NCBI GenBank assembly: GCA_037440065.1
Contig: JBBIUV010000016.1
Span: 682,001 to 746,000 of the forward strand
From: UBA1563 sp037440065
GTDB taxonomy: Bacteria; Bacteroidota; Ignavibacteria; Ignavibacteriales; Ignavibacteriaceae
Length of the DNA stretch: 64,000 nucleotides
Direction of reading: 5' to 3'
The translations under genes and the position numbers were made by a program. Positions within the stretch are counted from its first letter, which is position 1; every line of letters begins with the position of its first letter. The notes under the pieces are model-generated. The model made no database searches and had not been told where the DNA came from. It was given only the letters and a program-made list of their open reading frames with translations. This document shows positions 36,508 to 45,921 of this stretch, in pieces.

Positions 36508-36535
36508 TTGAATCGTTATTTTTAACAATTAAAAA
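36508..36535 (+). promoter_or_regulatory. Candidate promoter for tRNA-Leu
   Basis: TTGAAT (36508-36513) and TAAAAA (36530-36535) with a 16-base spacer lie at the expected distance before the tRNA 5' end at 36552. Pattern-based only. Confidence 0.3.
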
Positions 36536-36551
36536 TAGCAATTTAGTGATT

Positions 36552-36637
36552 GCCGAAGTGGCGGAATTGGTAGACGCGCTGGACTCAAAATCCAGTATGG
36601 CTTAAACCATGTGCCGGTTCGAGTCCGGCCTTCGGTA
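36552..36637 (+). tRNA. tRNA-Leu (CAA)
   Basis: An 86-nt class II tRNA. Acceptor GCCGAAG/CTTCGGT, discriminator A at 36637, anticodon stem CTGGA/TCCAG with loop CTCAAAA giving CAA, variable arm, and T arm CCGGTTCGAGTCCGG. In this register the first pair is G1:U72, where other bacterial Leu tRNAs usually have G:C. CCA is not encoded. Decodes UUG. Confidence 0.95.
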
Positions 36638-36640
36638 CTA

Positions 36641-36667
36641 AAAGCCAAACATTGTGTTTGGCTTTTT
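36641..36667 (+). terminator. Terminator after tRNA-Leu
   Basis: A perfect 11-bp stem AAAGCCAAACA/TGTTTGGCTTT with a 3-base loop (36641-36665) running into a T tract. Confidence 0.85.
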
Positions 36668-36704
36668 ACTTTTTAATGGGATAAATCAGAATTGGTCAAT
36701 CTTA

Positions 36705-37691
36705 TTAAATTTTAAGATAATTAGAAACACTTTGAATGACTTGTGGAATAAATTCTTTCATCTCTTTGTCGCGAATGCGAATACCTGAAGCGTTCCTATG
36801 CCCCCCGCCGCCAAATTCAGCCGCAATTTTCTGTACGCTAATCTCCCCCTTTGATCGGAGACTCACTTTGAATCCTTCATTCAATTCTAAAAACTTTAAA
36901 GCAACCTGAACCGAATCAATAGTTAAACAAAGATTCACAAATCCGTCGGTGTCGGCTTCATCTGCACCGCTTCTCAGCAGTGCTTCTTTAGAAATCACCA
37001 TAACCGCGATATCATCGTGTTCTCCATGCAAGGTTAGCGATTGAATCGCTTCGCCGAGTAATTTTATTTTACCGATACGGCTTGTATTATAAATCCTGGT
37101 GTATACATCATTTGGGTTTACTCCTATCTTAAGAAGATCGGCAGCAATCAAATGAATATCGGAAGTCGTTCTATCAAATCGGAATGAACCGGTATCGGTC
37201 ATAATTGCAGCATATAATTGGTCGGCGATTGGAAGATCAATTTCAACTATGGATGTTTCTTTAATAAAATCATAAATGATCTGTCCTGTAGCGGCGAATG
37301 AAGATTCGGAAAAGAGATGATCAACAAAATTCTCCGGCTCTTCATGATGATCAATACAAATTTTTAATTTATTACTTTGCCTGAAGAGTGATTCCATTCG
37401 AACCATTCTCTGTGCACGGTTAAAATCTAATGCCACCAACACGTCAACTTGAGTGAAAATGTTTTTGTGTTTTTCTTCATCAAAGTATTGGATTACCTTT
37501 TCAGCATCCATGAATTCAAGATAATAGGGAGTCTTACTTGTATTAACGATTTGGACTTCCTTAGCAAGCTTCTTCAACAGAAAATAAAAAGCCATCTCAG
37601 AACCGATAGCATCCGCATCGGGATTAACGTGAGTGGTAATGAGAAATGAGTTATTCTCTTGAATAATTTGTTTTAATAATTTATAATTCAT
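36705..37691 (-). CDS. DHH/DHHA1 phosphoesterase, NrnA-type (nanoRNase/pAp phosphatase)
   Basis: A 328-residue cytoplasmic enzyme of the DHH superfamily. HVNPDADAIGSEMA near 21-34 gives the first metal ligands, VLVALDFNRAQRM the next aspartate, CIDHHEEPENF the DHH motif, and the C-terminal DHHA1 domain has GGGGHRNASGIRIRD. This pattern and size fit NrnA, which degrades 2-5-nt RNA and may dephosphorylate pAp; cyclic-di-AMP-linear-product hydrolysis is another activity within the group. It is monocistronic, with its ATG at 37691 and a 203-bp gap before korB's 3' end. Confidence 0.9.
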   Translation of the reverse strand: MNYKLLKQIIQENNSFLITTHVNPDADAIGSEMAFYFLLKKLAKEVQIVNTSKTPYYLEFMDAEKVIQYFDEEKHKNIFTQVDVLVALDFNRAQRMVRMESLFRQSNKLKICIDHHEEPENFVDHLFSESSFAATGQIIYDFIKETSIVEIDLPIADQLYAAIMTDTGSFRFDRTTSDIHLIAADLLKIGVNPNDVYTRIYNTSRIGKIKLLGEAIQSLTLHGEHDDIAVMVISKEALLRSGADEADTDGFVNLCLTIDSVQVALKFLELNEGFKVSLRSKGEISVQKIAAEFGGGGHRNASGIRIRDKEMKEFIPQVIQSVSNYLKI

Positions 37692-37833
37692 AGGGTACTG
37701 GTTTCAAGTAAAAAAGTCTAAAGTTTCCACCAGAGGCAGATCAGCATTTGGTTTAGAAAAGTGACCATCGCCGTTCTTGATGGTTTTTATTGTTCAAATT
37801 ATTCATCAGTGTCTATTGACGACTGAGTAAAAC

Positions 37834-37872
37834 AAAAAAGGGTTCGATGCAGAATGAACTACATCAAACCCT
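37834..37872 (-). terminator. Terminator of the korAB operon
   Basis: Arms AGGGTTCGATGCAG (37839-37852) and CTACATCAAACCCT (37859-37872) pair over 14 positions with few mismatches; on the minus strand the stem is followed by six T residues. Confidence 0.85.
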
Positions 37873-37893
37873 AAACATAAATATTATTATTTA

Positions 37894-38928
37894 TTAAGAA
37901 ACTTCCCAGGTGTTACCGCTGCGGAAAAGATTAGCAAGATCGCCTTTTCCTTTTTGTTTGGTAACTTCATCTAACTGAGCAAATAGATCACCGTCGTAAG
38001 TAGATTTTTGAATCTGTCTGAAAACTCCAACCGGCGTTGGGAAATCTTTAAGATCAGCGAAATGTGCCAGTACAAAACTTCTTCCCGGGTTTTCGTCAAA
38101 CTCATCATGAACCCATAAATCGTTGACTGAATAATCACCTTTAGACAGATCAACAATAATAGGATTCATTCCGTCCATGCGAATACCTTTGTCATTATTC
38201 TTTCCATAGATCAATGGTTTGCCATGTTCAAGAACAACAACGTTATCAGCTTTTGTTTCTTTATCTGTGAGGGGTTCATATGCACCATCGTTAAAGATGT
38301 TACAGTTTTGATAAATTTCAATAAAAGCTAATCCATGGTGTGCGGCAGCACGTAACATCATAGCTTGTAAATGTTTCGGATCTCTATCCATTGAACGGGC
38401 AACAAAGGTAGCGCCGGAAGCAACAGCCATATTAACAGGAAGAAATGGAAAATCGATACTTCCATAAGGAGTACTTTTTGTCTTCTTACCTTTTTCCGAT
38501 GTTGGAGAATATTGCCCTTTTGTTAATCCGTAAATTCTATTGTTGAAAAGGATCACTTTCATATCAACATTTCTTCTGCAGGCATGAATAAAGTGATTAC
38601 CGCCGATACTTAAAAGATCACCATCGCCGGCTGCAACCCAAACGGAAAGATCAGGGTTGGCAAGTTTAACACCGGTAGCTATCGCCGGGGCTCTTCCGTG
38701 AATGCTATGGAATCCATAAGTATTCATGTAGTAAGGGAAACGGCTTGAACATCCAATACCGGAGACCCAAACAAATTTTTCTTTTGGAATTCCTAAATCG
38801 GGAGATACACGCTGTACTTGTGCGAGGATTGAATAATCTCCGCAACCCGGACACCAGCGTACATCCTGGTTTGTGGCAAAATCTTTTGCAGTCAGTTTTA
38901 CATTTTCCATAACATTATTAGTTGACAT
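37894..38928 (-). CDS. korB: 2-oxoacid:ferredoxin oxidoreductase, beta subunit
   Basis: The thiamine-diphosphate subunit, 344 residues. RWCPGCGDYSILAQVQ near 24-39, GIGCSSRFPYYMNTYG, the TPP/Mg motif GDGDLLSIGGNHFIHACRRN and LFNNRIYGLTKGQYSPTS are family marks. With KorA it carries out CoA- and ferredoxin-dependent oxidative decarboxylation of a 2-oxoacid (most likely 2-oxoglutarate, reversible in reductive-TCA organisms). I start at the ATG at 38928 because GGAGGTGA (38931-38938) sits directly before it; this start lies 11 bases inside the end of korA. An upstream in-frame start would add 27 non-homologous residues. Confidence 0.93.
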   Translation of the reverse strand: MSTNNVMENVKLTAKDFATNQDVRWCPGCGDYSILAQVQRVSPDLGIPKEKFVWVSGIGCSSRFPYYMNTYGFHSIHGRAPAIATGVKLANPDLSVWVAAGDGDLLSIGGNHFIHACRRNVDMKVILFNNRIYGLTKGQYSPTSEKGKKTKSTPYGSIDFPFLPVNMAVASGATFVARSMDRDPKHLQAMMLRAAAHHGLAFIEIYQNCNIFNDGAYEPLTDKETKADNVVVLEHGKPLIYGKNNDKGIRMDGMNPIIVDLSKGDYSVNDLWVHDEFDENPGRSFVLAHFADLKDFPTPVGVFRQIQKSTYDGDLFAQLDEVTKQKGKGDLANLFRSGNTWEVS

Positions 38929-40765
38929 TTTCACCTCCGAACAGAGAGATAATTTTATTTTCAATTTCTGATGATTTAAATGGAGAACCCTGAATTTTAT
39001 TAAACTCAATCACATTTTTCAAAAATTCCGCTTTAAGCAATTTTGAAAGTTGACCAAGGTTTCTTTCAGGAACCAAAATTTGTTTAAACTTGCTGAGAAC
39101 CTCTTTGGTGTTCTTCGGGAAAGGATGAATATATTTAAAGTGAACCTGAGCTATTTTATAACCTTTCTTTCTCAAATTACTTACAGCTTCAGTAACAGAA
39201 CCATATGTTCCGCCCCAACCGGCAACAAGTAAATCAGCATCTTCATCACCCATAATTTCTAAGTCAGGAATATCATCCTGAATCTTCTTCACTTTTGCAT
39301 CCCGCATACGAACCATAAACTCATGGTTTTCAGGAACGTAAGATACAGTTCCGTAAATGTGAGCTTTTTCCAAACCACCGATACGGTGTTCTAAACCGGG
39401 TGTTCCGGGAATTGCCCACGGACGAGAAAGATTTTCATCTCTTGCATAAGTGTGATAAGTTTCGGTGTCTTTCCAATAATTTACGGGAATTTCTGCGAGT
39501 GAAGCTACATCAGGAATTTTCCAAGGTTCAGATCCATTTGCTAAGTATCCTTCGGAAAGAAGGAAGACCGGGGTCATATATTTTACAGCTAGTCTACAAG
39601 CTTCAAAAGCCATGTCAAAACAATCGGAGGGAGTTGCGGCAGCAAGAATAGGAACCGGAGATTCTCCATTTCTTCCATACATTGATTGAAGTAAATCAGA
39701 TTGTTCAGTTTTTGTAGGTAATCCAGTACTTGGTCCACCTCTTTGTACATCAACAATCACTAAAGGGAGTTCCGTCATAACAGCTAAACCAATTGCTTCC
39801 GATTTAAGTGCGAGTCCAGGACCACTAGTTGTAGTAACGGCAAGATTTCCCGCAAATGAAGCACCAATAGCTGAAGCAATACCGGCAATTTCATCTTCCG
39901 CTTGGAAAGTTTTAACGCCAAAATTTTTAAAATTGGAAAGTTCTTGTAAAATTTCCGAAGCAGGAGTGATAGGATATGAACCGAGGAACAAAGGAATTCC
40001 GGCTTTAACAGATGCAGATACAAATCCGAGAGCCACAGCTTCATTTCCTGAAATACTTCGGTATGAACCTTTTTCTAATTTTGCGGGTGCAACATGGTAC
40101 CGGGTCGAGAATATTTCGGTGTTTTCTCCGTAGTAATAACCAGCAGTTAACGCTCTCTTGTTCGCTTCAAGATAAACAGGCTTTTTCCCAAACTTACTTT
40201 CCAACCAAGCATTTGTTGGTTCCAGTGGACGATCAAATAACCAGTACATTAAACCTAAAGCGAAGAAATTTTTTGTTCTTTCAACATCTTTAACTGAAAG
40301 TTGTAACCCTTCCAATGCTGCGGCAGTTTGTTTTGAGAGTGGTACCATGATTACATTAAATCCGGCGAGTGAATTATCTTCCAAAGGATTTAAATCATAG
40401 TGCGCTAATTTTAAGTTCTTTGCATCAAAGGCGTTTTCGTTAACAACAATCGTGGCGCCGGGTTTTAAATCTTTTAAGTTAACCTTTAGTGCAGCGGGAT
40501 TCATCGCTACTAAAACATCCGGACTATCACCCGGAGTGGAAATCTCTAGACTACTGAAATGTAATTGGAATCCGCTTACTCCATATAAGGTTCCGGCAGG
40601 GGCGCGAATCTCAGCTGGATAATCGGGAAGCGTGCTTAAATCATTTCCAAACAATGCTGTTGTATTAGAAAATTGTGAACCTGTTAACTGCATCCCATCA
40701 CCGGAATCACCGGCAAATCTAACGGTTACAGCCTCAAGAACCTGAACTTCAAAATCTTTTGCCAT
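38918..40765 (-). CDS. korA: 2-oxoacid:ferredoxin oxidoreductase, fused gamma-alpha subunit
   Basis: A 615-residue fusion. Residues 1 to about 190 are the gamma domain (VRFAGDSGDGMQLTGSQFSN, PDYPAEIRAPAGTLYGVSGF); about 200-600 are the alpha/pyrimidine-binding part (GSYPITPASEILQELS, FQAEDEIAGIASAIGASFAG, TTTSGPGLALKSEAIGLA, VDVQRGGPSTGLPTKTEQ). It partners KorB. No 4Fe-4S ferredoxin-like subunit is encoded, as expected for the two-subunit enzyme. The last 11 bases overlap korB. Confidence 0.94.
   Translation of the reverse strand: MAKDFEVQVLEAVTVRFAGDSGDGMQLTGSQFSNTTALFGNDLSTLPDYPAEIRAPAGTLYGVSGFQLHFSSLEISTPGDSPDVLVAMNPAALKVNLKDLKPGATIVVNENAFDAKNLKLAHYDLNPLEDNSLAGFNVIMVPLSKQTAAALEGLQLSVKDVERTKNFFALGLMYWLFDRPLEPTNAWLESKFGKKPVYLEANKRALTAGYYYGENTEIFSTRYHVAPAKLEKGSYRSISGNEAVALGFVSASVKAGIPLFLGSYPITPASEILQELSNFKNFGVKTFQAEDEIAGIASAIGASFAGNLAVTTTSGPGLALKSEAIGLAVMTELPLVIVDVQRGGPSTGLPTKTEQSDLLQSMYGRNGESPVPILAAATPSDCFDMAFEACRLAVKYMTPVFLLSEGYLANGSEPWKIPDVASLAEIPVNYWKDTETYHTYARDENLSRPWAIPGTPGLEHRIGGLEKAHIYGTVSYVPENHEFMVRMRDAKVKKIQDDIPDLEIMGDEDADLLVAGWGGTYGSVTEAVSNLRKKGYKIAQVHFKYIHPFPKNTKEVLSKFKQILVPERNLGQLSKLLKAEFLKNVIEFNKIQGSPFKSSEIENKIISLFGGENVN
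38931..38938 (-). promoter_or_regulatory. Strong ribosome binding site deciding the korB start
   Basis: GGAGGTGA on the minus strand, 2 bases before the korB ATG and inside the last codons of korA. It is one of the strongest Shine-Dalgarno matches in the window and fixes the korB start. Confidence 0.85.
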
Positions 40766-40893
40766 TTTACTTCACTTTAACTATTAATAAAATATTTGTC
40801 ATTAAATTTATCAAAAAGTCTATTCCTAAAAAAGGGAGAATTAAAGTTAAATTTAATTTTTCTTTTAAATTTCTCGTTGAATGGATAATCCTC

Positions 40894-43182
40894 TCATATT
40901 TCTTTGGGTAGTGTGAAGATAAATTTACTCCCCTTTCCCACTTCACTTTCAACCCGGATGTTACCACCGTTTTTCTCAATAAATTCTTTGCATAATCCCA
41001 ATCCCAGACCAGTACCCTTTTCTCCATTTGTTCCCTTTTTAGAACGAATTACATTTATATTGAAGATGTGCATTTGGGTAACTTCATCCATCCCAATTCC
41101 GTTATCTTCAACAGCAATATTAACTTTATCTCCATTTGGATAACTTACAATTTCAACTTTCCCGCCGGAAGTACTGTACTTAATTGCGTTATTCACCAAA
41201 TTCCGAATGACGATCTCTAACATTGATTGATCCGCCACCGCAATCAAGTCTTTAGGAATTTTATTTGTTAATTGTATATCCTTCTTAGCAGCTTGGGTTT
41301 TGCTCATAAAAATGATTTTATCTACGACTTCCGTGATTTCAAGTTTTGTTGGATTGAAATCAATTCTACCCGTATGAGATGCAGATAAGTTTAAAAGATT
41401 CTCAACCAACTCATAAGTCTTTATAGATATTTCTTCCAGATGTGTTATGTATTCAATTTTTTCTTCATCCGTTAGAATATCGTAATCTTCTTTTAATAAG
41501 GTTCCTATATTTATTAGAGAGTTAAAAGGGCTTCTTAGATCATGTGCAATTATTGAAAAGAGCTTCTCCTTAGCATCATTCAGTTCCTGCAGTTCAACGT
41601 TCTTCAAATTAATTTCTTTACTTTGCCCCTCGATCAATTTATTTTTTTCTTGCAAAAGAATGTTTATTTTTTTGCGTTTGTTATTCATCCGGTAAAGTAC
41701 TACAGCAACAATTAATAAAAAGATAACTGCTGTTATTGTAACAACTAAATATATTTTTTGCTTCTCATTTTCATATTTCTGGATTTGAAGGTTCCTCTGG
41801 TACTTATCATACTCCGATTTATTTTTCAAATCCATCAACCTTTTTTGCATCCCTTCATTTTCTATTTGTTGTCGATATTCGTTGTATTCTTTTAAAGCAA
41901 TGAAGGCTTTGTTTATATCACCAATTCGTTCATAAATTTTACTAAGACTTTCGAATGAATCTCTCAAAATTAATTTCAGTGTTGTTTTTTGACCAATTTC
42001 GATACTCCTTTCAAAATTTCCCCGGGCTTCTTCTAAATTATTTTCTAAAAATGCAATCTCACCAAGAAATTTATAAGCTTCTGCTACTCTCATTGAAATA
42101 TTTTCTTTTAATGCAAGCTTCAGCATGTCTGTAAAATACGTTCTCGCAGAATTCAAATCTTTCATATCGAGATAATATTTTCCGATACCTTGTAAAGCAA
42201 GTATTTCGCCATCATTATTCTTTCCTTTGTTATAAGTTTCGAGAGACTTTTTGAAGTACAAGAGTGAAGAATCTTTGTTAATATCATTATAAGCCGCGCC
42301 TAAACAGCTGTAAGTGTATCCTAGAGTTTGAAGAGAATTTGAGGCAAGTGCATAAGGGAGGCTTTCTCTATAATACTCGATAGCTTTTTCATTCTGTGCT
42401 GTTTCTTTATACACTAATCCAATATTACAAAGAGAAACAGCAATTCCGTTGTTGTTCCCAATTTCACTCTGCAATTCATAGGAACGGAGATAATGATCAA
42501 GCGCTTTGTCGTACAAACTCCAATTGAAAAAGACTGTGCCCAAATTATTATAGGTTGTCGCACGAAATTCTTTATTTGGAAGCTTATTTCGAATCTCCAA
42601 AGCTTTTTCAAAATAGAAAACTGCACTGTCATAGTCGGTTACTTGCCAAAACAGAAAACCTATGTTATTAAGTGAGGAACCCAATCCGGTAGAATCATCC
42701 GATTTACGTCTGATCACTACAGCCTGCTTGAAAGCGTTGATTGCTTTATCTCGTTCTTTTAACCTAAAATACATACGTCCGATATTGTTGTAATCGTCAC
42801 CAAGTTGAAGCAAATTAGCTGTAGTTAAATCAACTTTAACAGCTTCTTGATAGTTTTTTAATGCGCTTTCCGTCTCCCCTTTAAACGAAAAATAGTCTCC
42901 TTTTAAAGAAAGTGATTTTGCAACTCCATCTTTATAGTCGTTCTGTTTGGAGATATTGTAGAGAGAATCAACCAACTGAAAATAATCATTTTGCTCAAGG
43001 GGTGTATTTTCAACAACTTTAAGAAATTTTTGAATTTGCAAATCTTTTGCTGATTCAGTTTTAGGTTTGCAACTATTGAGAGTGAATAAGACTATAACTA
43101 CAGGAAGAGACCAACTGCAAATACTTTGCAAACCGTTTCTTAGAAAAATTCGAAAGTCGTGTGAATATTTTTTTGTCTTCAT
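40894..43182 (-). CDS. TPR-domain sensor histidine kinase (copy 1)
   Basis: A 762-residue membrane kinase. An N-terminal signal or anchor ends in a lipobox-like LNSC (Cys38). About nine TPR units fill residues 75-440 (for example YNNIGRMYFRLKERDKAINAFKQA with the pattern repeated), followed by one membrane helix (about 483-505, IYLVVTITAVIFLLIVAVVLY), a coiled coil, HisKA with IIAHDLRSPFNSLINIGTLL and a HATPase (NNAIKYSTSGG, GTGLGLGL). A periplasmic protein-protein signal is likely; no response regulator is adjacent. The next gene upstream is a close paralog. Confidence 0.9.
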   Translation of the reverse strand: MKTKKYSHDFRIFLRNGLQSICSWSLPVVIVLFTLNSCKPKTESAKDLQIQKFLKVVENTPLEQNDYFQLVDSLYNISKQNDYKDGVAKSLSLKGDYFSFKGETESALKNYQEAVKVDLTTANLLQLGDDYNNIGRMYFRLKERDKAINAFKQAVVIRRKSDDSTGLGSSLNNIGFLFWQVTDYDSAVFYFEKALEIRNKLPNKEFRATTYNNLGTVFFNWSLYDKALDHYLRSYELQSEIGNNNGIAVSLCNIGLVYKETAQNEKAIEYYRESLPYALASNSLQTLGYTYSCLGAAYNDINKDSSLLYFKKSLETYNKGKNNDGEILALQGIGKYYLDMKDLNSARTYFTDMLKLALKENISMRVAEAYKFLGEIAFLENNLEEARGNFERSIEIGQKTTLKLILRDSFESLSKIYERIGDINKAFIALKEYNEYRQQIENEGMQKRLMDLKNKSEYDKYQRNLQIQKYENEKQKIYLVVTITAVIFLLIVAVVLYRMNNKRKKINILLQEKNKLIEGQSKEINLKNVELQELNDAKEKLFSIIAHDLRSPFNSLINIGTLLKEDYDILTDEEKIEYITHLEEISIKTYELVENLLNLSASHTGRIDFNPTKLEITEVVDKIIFMSKTQAAKKDIQLTNKIPKDLIAVADQSMLEIVIRNLVNNAIKYSTSGGKVEIVSYPNGDKVNIAVEDNGIGMDEVTQMHIFNINVIRSKKGTNGEKGTGLGLGLCKEFIEKNGGNIRVESEVGKGSKFIFTLPKEI

Positions 43183-43299
43183 TCAATAATAAGTGAATAT
43201 GACTACAATAAAATTAGTAAAAATGAGTTGAAATATTACGATTTATTAAAAGAATTTTAGACGTGAGACAAAATTATAGTTATGTTAACTATTAGTAAT

Positions 43300-45585
43300 T
43301 TATTTCAAAGGGATCGAAAAAATAAATTTACTCCCCTTACCAACTTCACTTTCCACCCATATTTTGCCACCATGCTTCTCTACAAACTCTTTACATAAGC
43401 CTAATCCTAATCCCGTTCCCTTTTCTCCATTGGTTCCCTTTTTTGATCGAATTACATTAATATTAAAGATATTTGCTTTTGTAAAATCATCCATTCCAAT
43501 TCCGTTATCCTCTATCACGATATTAAGATTGGCCTCTACACAATAACTGCTTACTTCTACTTTACCACCAGTGTTACAATACTTTATAGCATTGTTTATT
43601 AAGTTCCGAATAATTATTTCAATCATTGATTGATCTGCAAAAACCTCGATATCCTTCTTTAACATATTTCTTAAGGTGATTTCTTTTTTGGCCGCTTGAG
43701 CATGACTTATCTTTAGTATCTTTTCTACGGTTGAATAGACATCAACTTGCTCGGGATTAAAATCTATTCTTCCGGTATGTGATGCTGAAAGATTTAATAA
43801 GTTTTCAACCAATTCATGAGTCTTTATTGCAGTTTCTTCAAGATGAGTGATATAATCTAACTTCTCCTCGTCAGATAAAATATTATAGTCTTCTTTTAGA
43901 ACAGTTGCTATATTAATTAGAGAATTAAACGGGCTTCTAAGATCATGTGCGATAATGGAGAACAGTTTTTCTTTAGCTTCGTTCAACTCTAAAAGTTCAA
44001 CATTTTTTAAGTTGATTTCTTTACTTTGCCCTTCGATTAACCGGTTCTTATCTTGAAGAACGAGATTAACAATTCTTCTTTTATTATTTAATCGGAAAAG
44101 AAAAACTGCAACAACCATCAATAACACAACTGCTGAGATGGTTACTACCAAATAAATTTTTTGTTTTTCATTTTCGTATTTCTGGTTCTCCAAATTTCGC
44201 TGATATTTTTCATAGTCTGATTTATTTTTTAAATCTAGAAGCCGTTTTTGCATTCCCTCATCATCTATATCTTTTTTGTATTTGTTATATTGTTTCAAAG
44301 CTATAAACGCTTTTTCGGTTTTGCCCAACCGTTCATAGATTTCAGAGAGGTTGCCGTAAGCATCTCTAAGTATAAACTTTAGCGATGATTTTTCACCGAT
44401 TAAGATACTTTTTTCAAAATATTCTTTTGCTGTCGGTAGATTATTTTCCAGCAAATAGGCTTGGCCCAATCCTTTATATGCCCGGGCGACCCTCATCGGG
44501 ACATTTTCACTTTGCGCCATATGCAGCATTTGTTCAAAATATATTTTAGCATTTTTACAATCTTTATTATCAAGATAAAAATTTCCAATCCCCTGATTAG
44601 CCAATGCTAAACCTACTGTATCGTTTCCTGATTGATAAATATCCAAGGATTTCTTCAGATAAAATAATGCGGAATCTTTATTCACATCACTAAAAGCTGT
44701 TCCAAGGCAATTATACGCATAACCGATTGTTTGTACTTGATTCGATGCGATAGCATAAGGTAAACTTTCTCTATAATACTCAATTGCTTTTTCATTCTGT
44801 GCAGTCTCTTTGTAGACTAAACCGATATTGCTAAGACATCTTGCAATGCCGCTATTGTTCTTCTCTTTCTTTTGATATTCAAGAGAGTGGAGATAATGAT
44901 CCAGTGCTTTGTCATATAAACTCCAGTTGTAGTAAACTGTACCAAGATTATTGTATGTTGTTGCTCGATGGGCAATGTTAGGAAGTTTATTCCGGATAGT
45001 TAGAGCTTTTTCAAAATAATAAACCGCACTGTCGAAATCCGAGACGATCCAATGTATATAGCCAATAAAATTATATGACGAACCAAGCCCGGTTGAATCT
45101 TTTGATTTTGATCTTATTACACTTGATTCTTTAAGAAATGTAATAGCATCATTTCGGTTCTTTAAATCAAAGTATACACTTCCGAGAGAATAATAATAAT
45201 CCCCTAACCTTAATAAATCATCAGTCTGACTACCGATTTTAATAGCTTCTTTAAATTTCTCCACAGCTTCAATATTTTTTCCTTTTGAAGAGAAATATTT
45301 TCCTTTTAGAAAGTACGAAGCAGCTACCCCCTTTTTAAAATCAGTTCTTATAGAAAAATTAAATAGTGAATCAGTGAGTTGGAAAAAATCATCCTCAGCA
45401 ATAGGAGTTTGCTCAACTGTTTTTAAGAATGCCTCTACATCTCTTTTGTTATTGCTTTCCCCTTTCTTTTCACAACCAAAAAAGAAAATTACAAGAATTA
45501 AAAAGATGTAGTTTTTATAAAGTTTCAAAAGATGCTTTTTAAACACGTTTATATTGATCAATTCAAATATTAAAAATTTATACAT
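43300..45585 (-). CDS. TPR-domain sensor histidine kinase (copy 2)
   Basis: A 761-residue paralog of the neighbouring kinase, collinear from the lipobox-like FFFGC (Cys38) through the TPR array (LNNxGxVYKETAQNEKAIEYY-type repeats), the single membrane helix (VVTISAVVLLMVVAVFLF) and the kinase (IIAHDLRSPFNSLINIATVL). The two differ most in the TPR part and least in HisKA/HATPase, as expected if they sense different partners. The ATG start gives a long n-region before the hydrophobic core; a GTG at 45546 is an alternative. It lies 117 bp upstream of copy 1, so it may be separately transcribed. Confidence 0.9.
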   Translation of the reverse strand: MYKFLIFELININVFKKHLLKLYKNYIFLILVIFFFGCEKKGESNNKRDVEAFLKTVEQTPIAEDDFFQLTDSLFNFSIRTDFKKGVAASYFLKGKYFSSKGKNIEAVEKFKEAIKIGSQTDDLLRLGDYYYSLGSVYFDLKNRNDAITFLKESSVIRSKSKDSTGLGSSYNFIGYIHWIVSDFDSAVYYFEKALTIRNKLPNIAHRATTYNNLGTVYYNWSLYDKALDHYLHSLEYQKKEKNNSGIARCLSNIGLVYKETAQNEKAIEYYRESLPYAIASNQVQTIGYAYNCLGTAFSDVNKDSALFYLKKSLDIYQSGNDTVGLALANQGIGNFYLDNKDCKNAKIYFEQMLHMAQSENVPMRVARAYKGLGQAYLLENNLPTAKEYFEKSILIGEKSSLKFILRDAYGNLSEIYERLGKTEKAFIALKQYNKYKKDIDDEGMQKRLLDLKNKSDYEKYQRNLENQKYENEKQKIYLVVTISAVVLLMVVAVFLFRLNNKRRIVNLVLQDKNRLIEGQSKEINLKNVELLELNEAKEKLFSIIAHDLRSPFNSLINIATVLKEDYNILSDEEKLDYITHLEETAIKTHELVENLLNLSASHTGRIDFNPEQVDVYSTVEKILKISHAQAAKKEITLRNMLKKDIEVFADQSMIEIIIRNLINNAIKYCNTGGKVEVSSYCVEANLNIVIEDNGIGMDDFTKANIFNINVIRSKKGTNGEKGTGLGLGLCKEFVEKHGGKIWVESEVGKGSKFIFSIPLK

Positions 45586-45845
45586 TCATAAAATAAAGAA
45601 ACATTGAGAAATATTTTACGTTTTTATGAAATAATGTTTTTAGTATGTATCCATTATGCGACCCCATTCATTTCCGAATTATATTCTCTACGCTTTTTCA
45701 TCCGAGAACATTAATTCACATTTTGTAATCGCAAATAGTCGCTATCAAATAGAATTGTTAAGATAAAATAATTTCATAGACCAATATATATCTGAGCAAT
45801 TAATAGCAAAAACGAATAATTCCATTGAATTCAGCACGAAAAGGC

Positions 45846-45876
45846 AAAAAAAATGCCCGGTGGAGGGCTACCGGGC
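45846..45876 (-). terminator. Strong rho-independent terminator, end of candidate sRNA
   Basis: On the minus strand a perfect 7-bp GC-rich stem GCCCGGT/ACCGGGC with loop AGCCCTCC is followed by A and eight T residues. It can end both the yjbQ read-through transcript and the candidate small RNA. Confidence 0.85.
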
Positions 45877-45917
45877 GTGGGAAGATTCACTATGGGGGGT
45901 AAGCATAATGAATCGTT
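45846..45917 (-). ncRNA. Candidate small RNA with C-rich loops
   Basis: Predicted 72-nt minus-strand RNA. Hairpin 1 pairs GATTCATTATG (45914-45904) with CATAGTGAATC (45894-45884), 11 bp with one T-G pair that is a legal wobble only on this strand, enclosing the loop CTTACCCCC. A single-stranded TTCCCAC follows, then the terminator hairpin with loop AGCCCTCC and U8. A promoter lies directly upstream. The three unpaired C-rich segments resemble the CCCUCC-type seed loops of sRNAs that pair with Shine-Dalgarno sequences. A 12-codon reading frame from the ATG in hairpin 1 lacks a ribosome site. I know no named family that fits; an Rfam search would be decisive. Confidence 0.5.
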
Positions 45918-45921
45918 GGTT

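Noticed and set aside
40767..41027. 86-codon minus-strand frame at the 3' end of TPR kinase copy 1
   Set aside because: Out of frame with the well-supported kinase C-terminus and without a domain or ribosome site.
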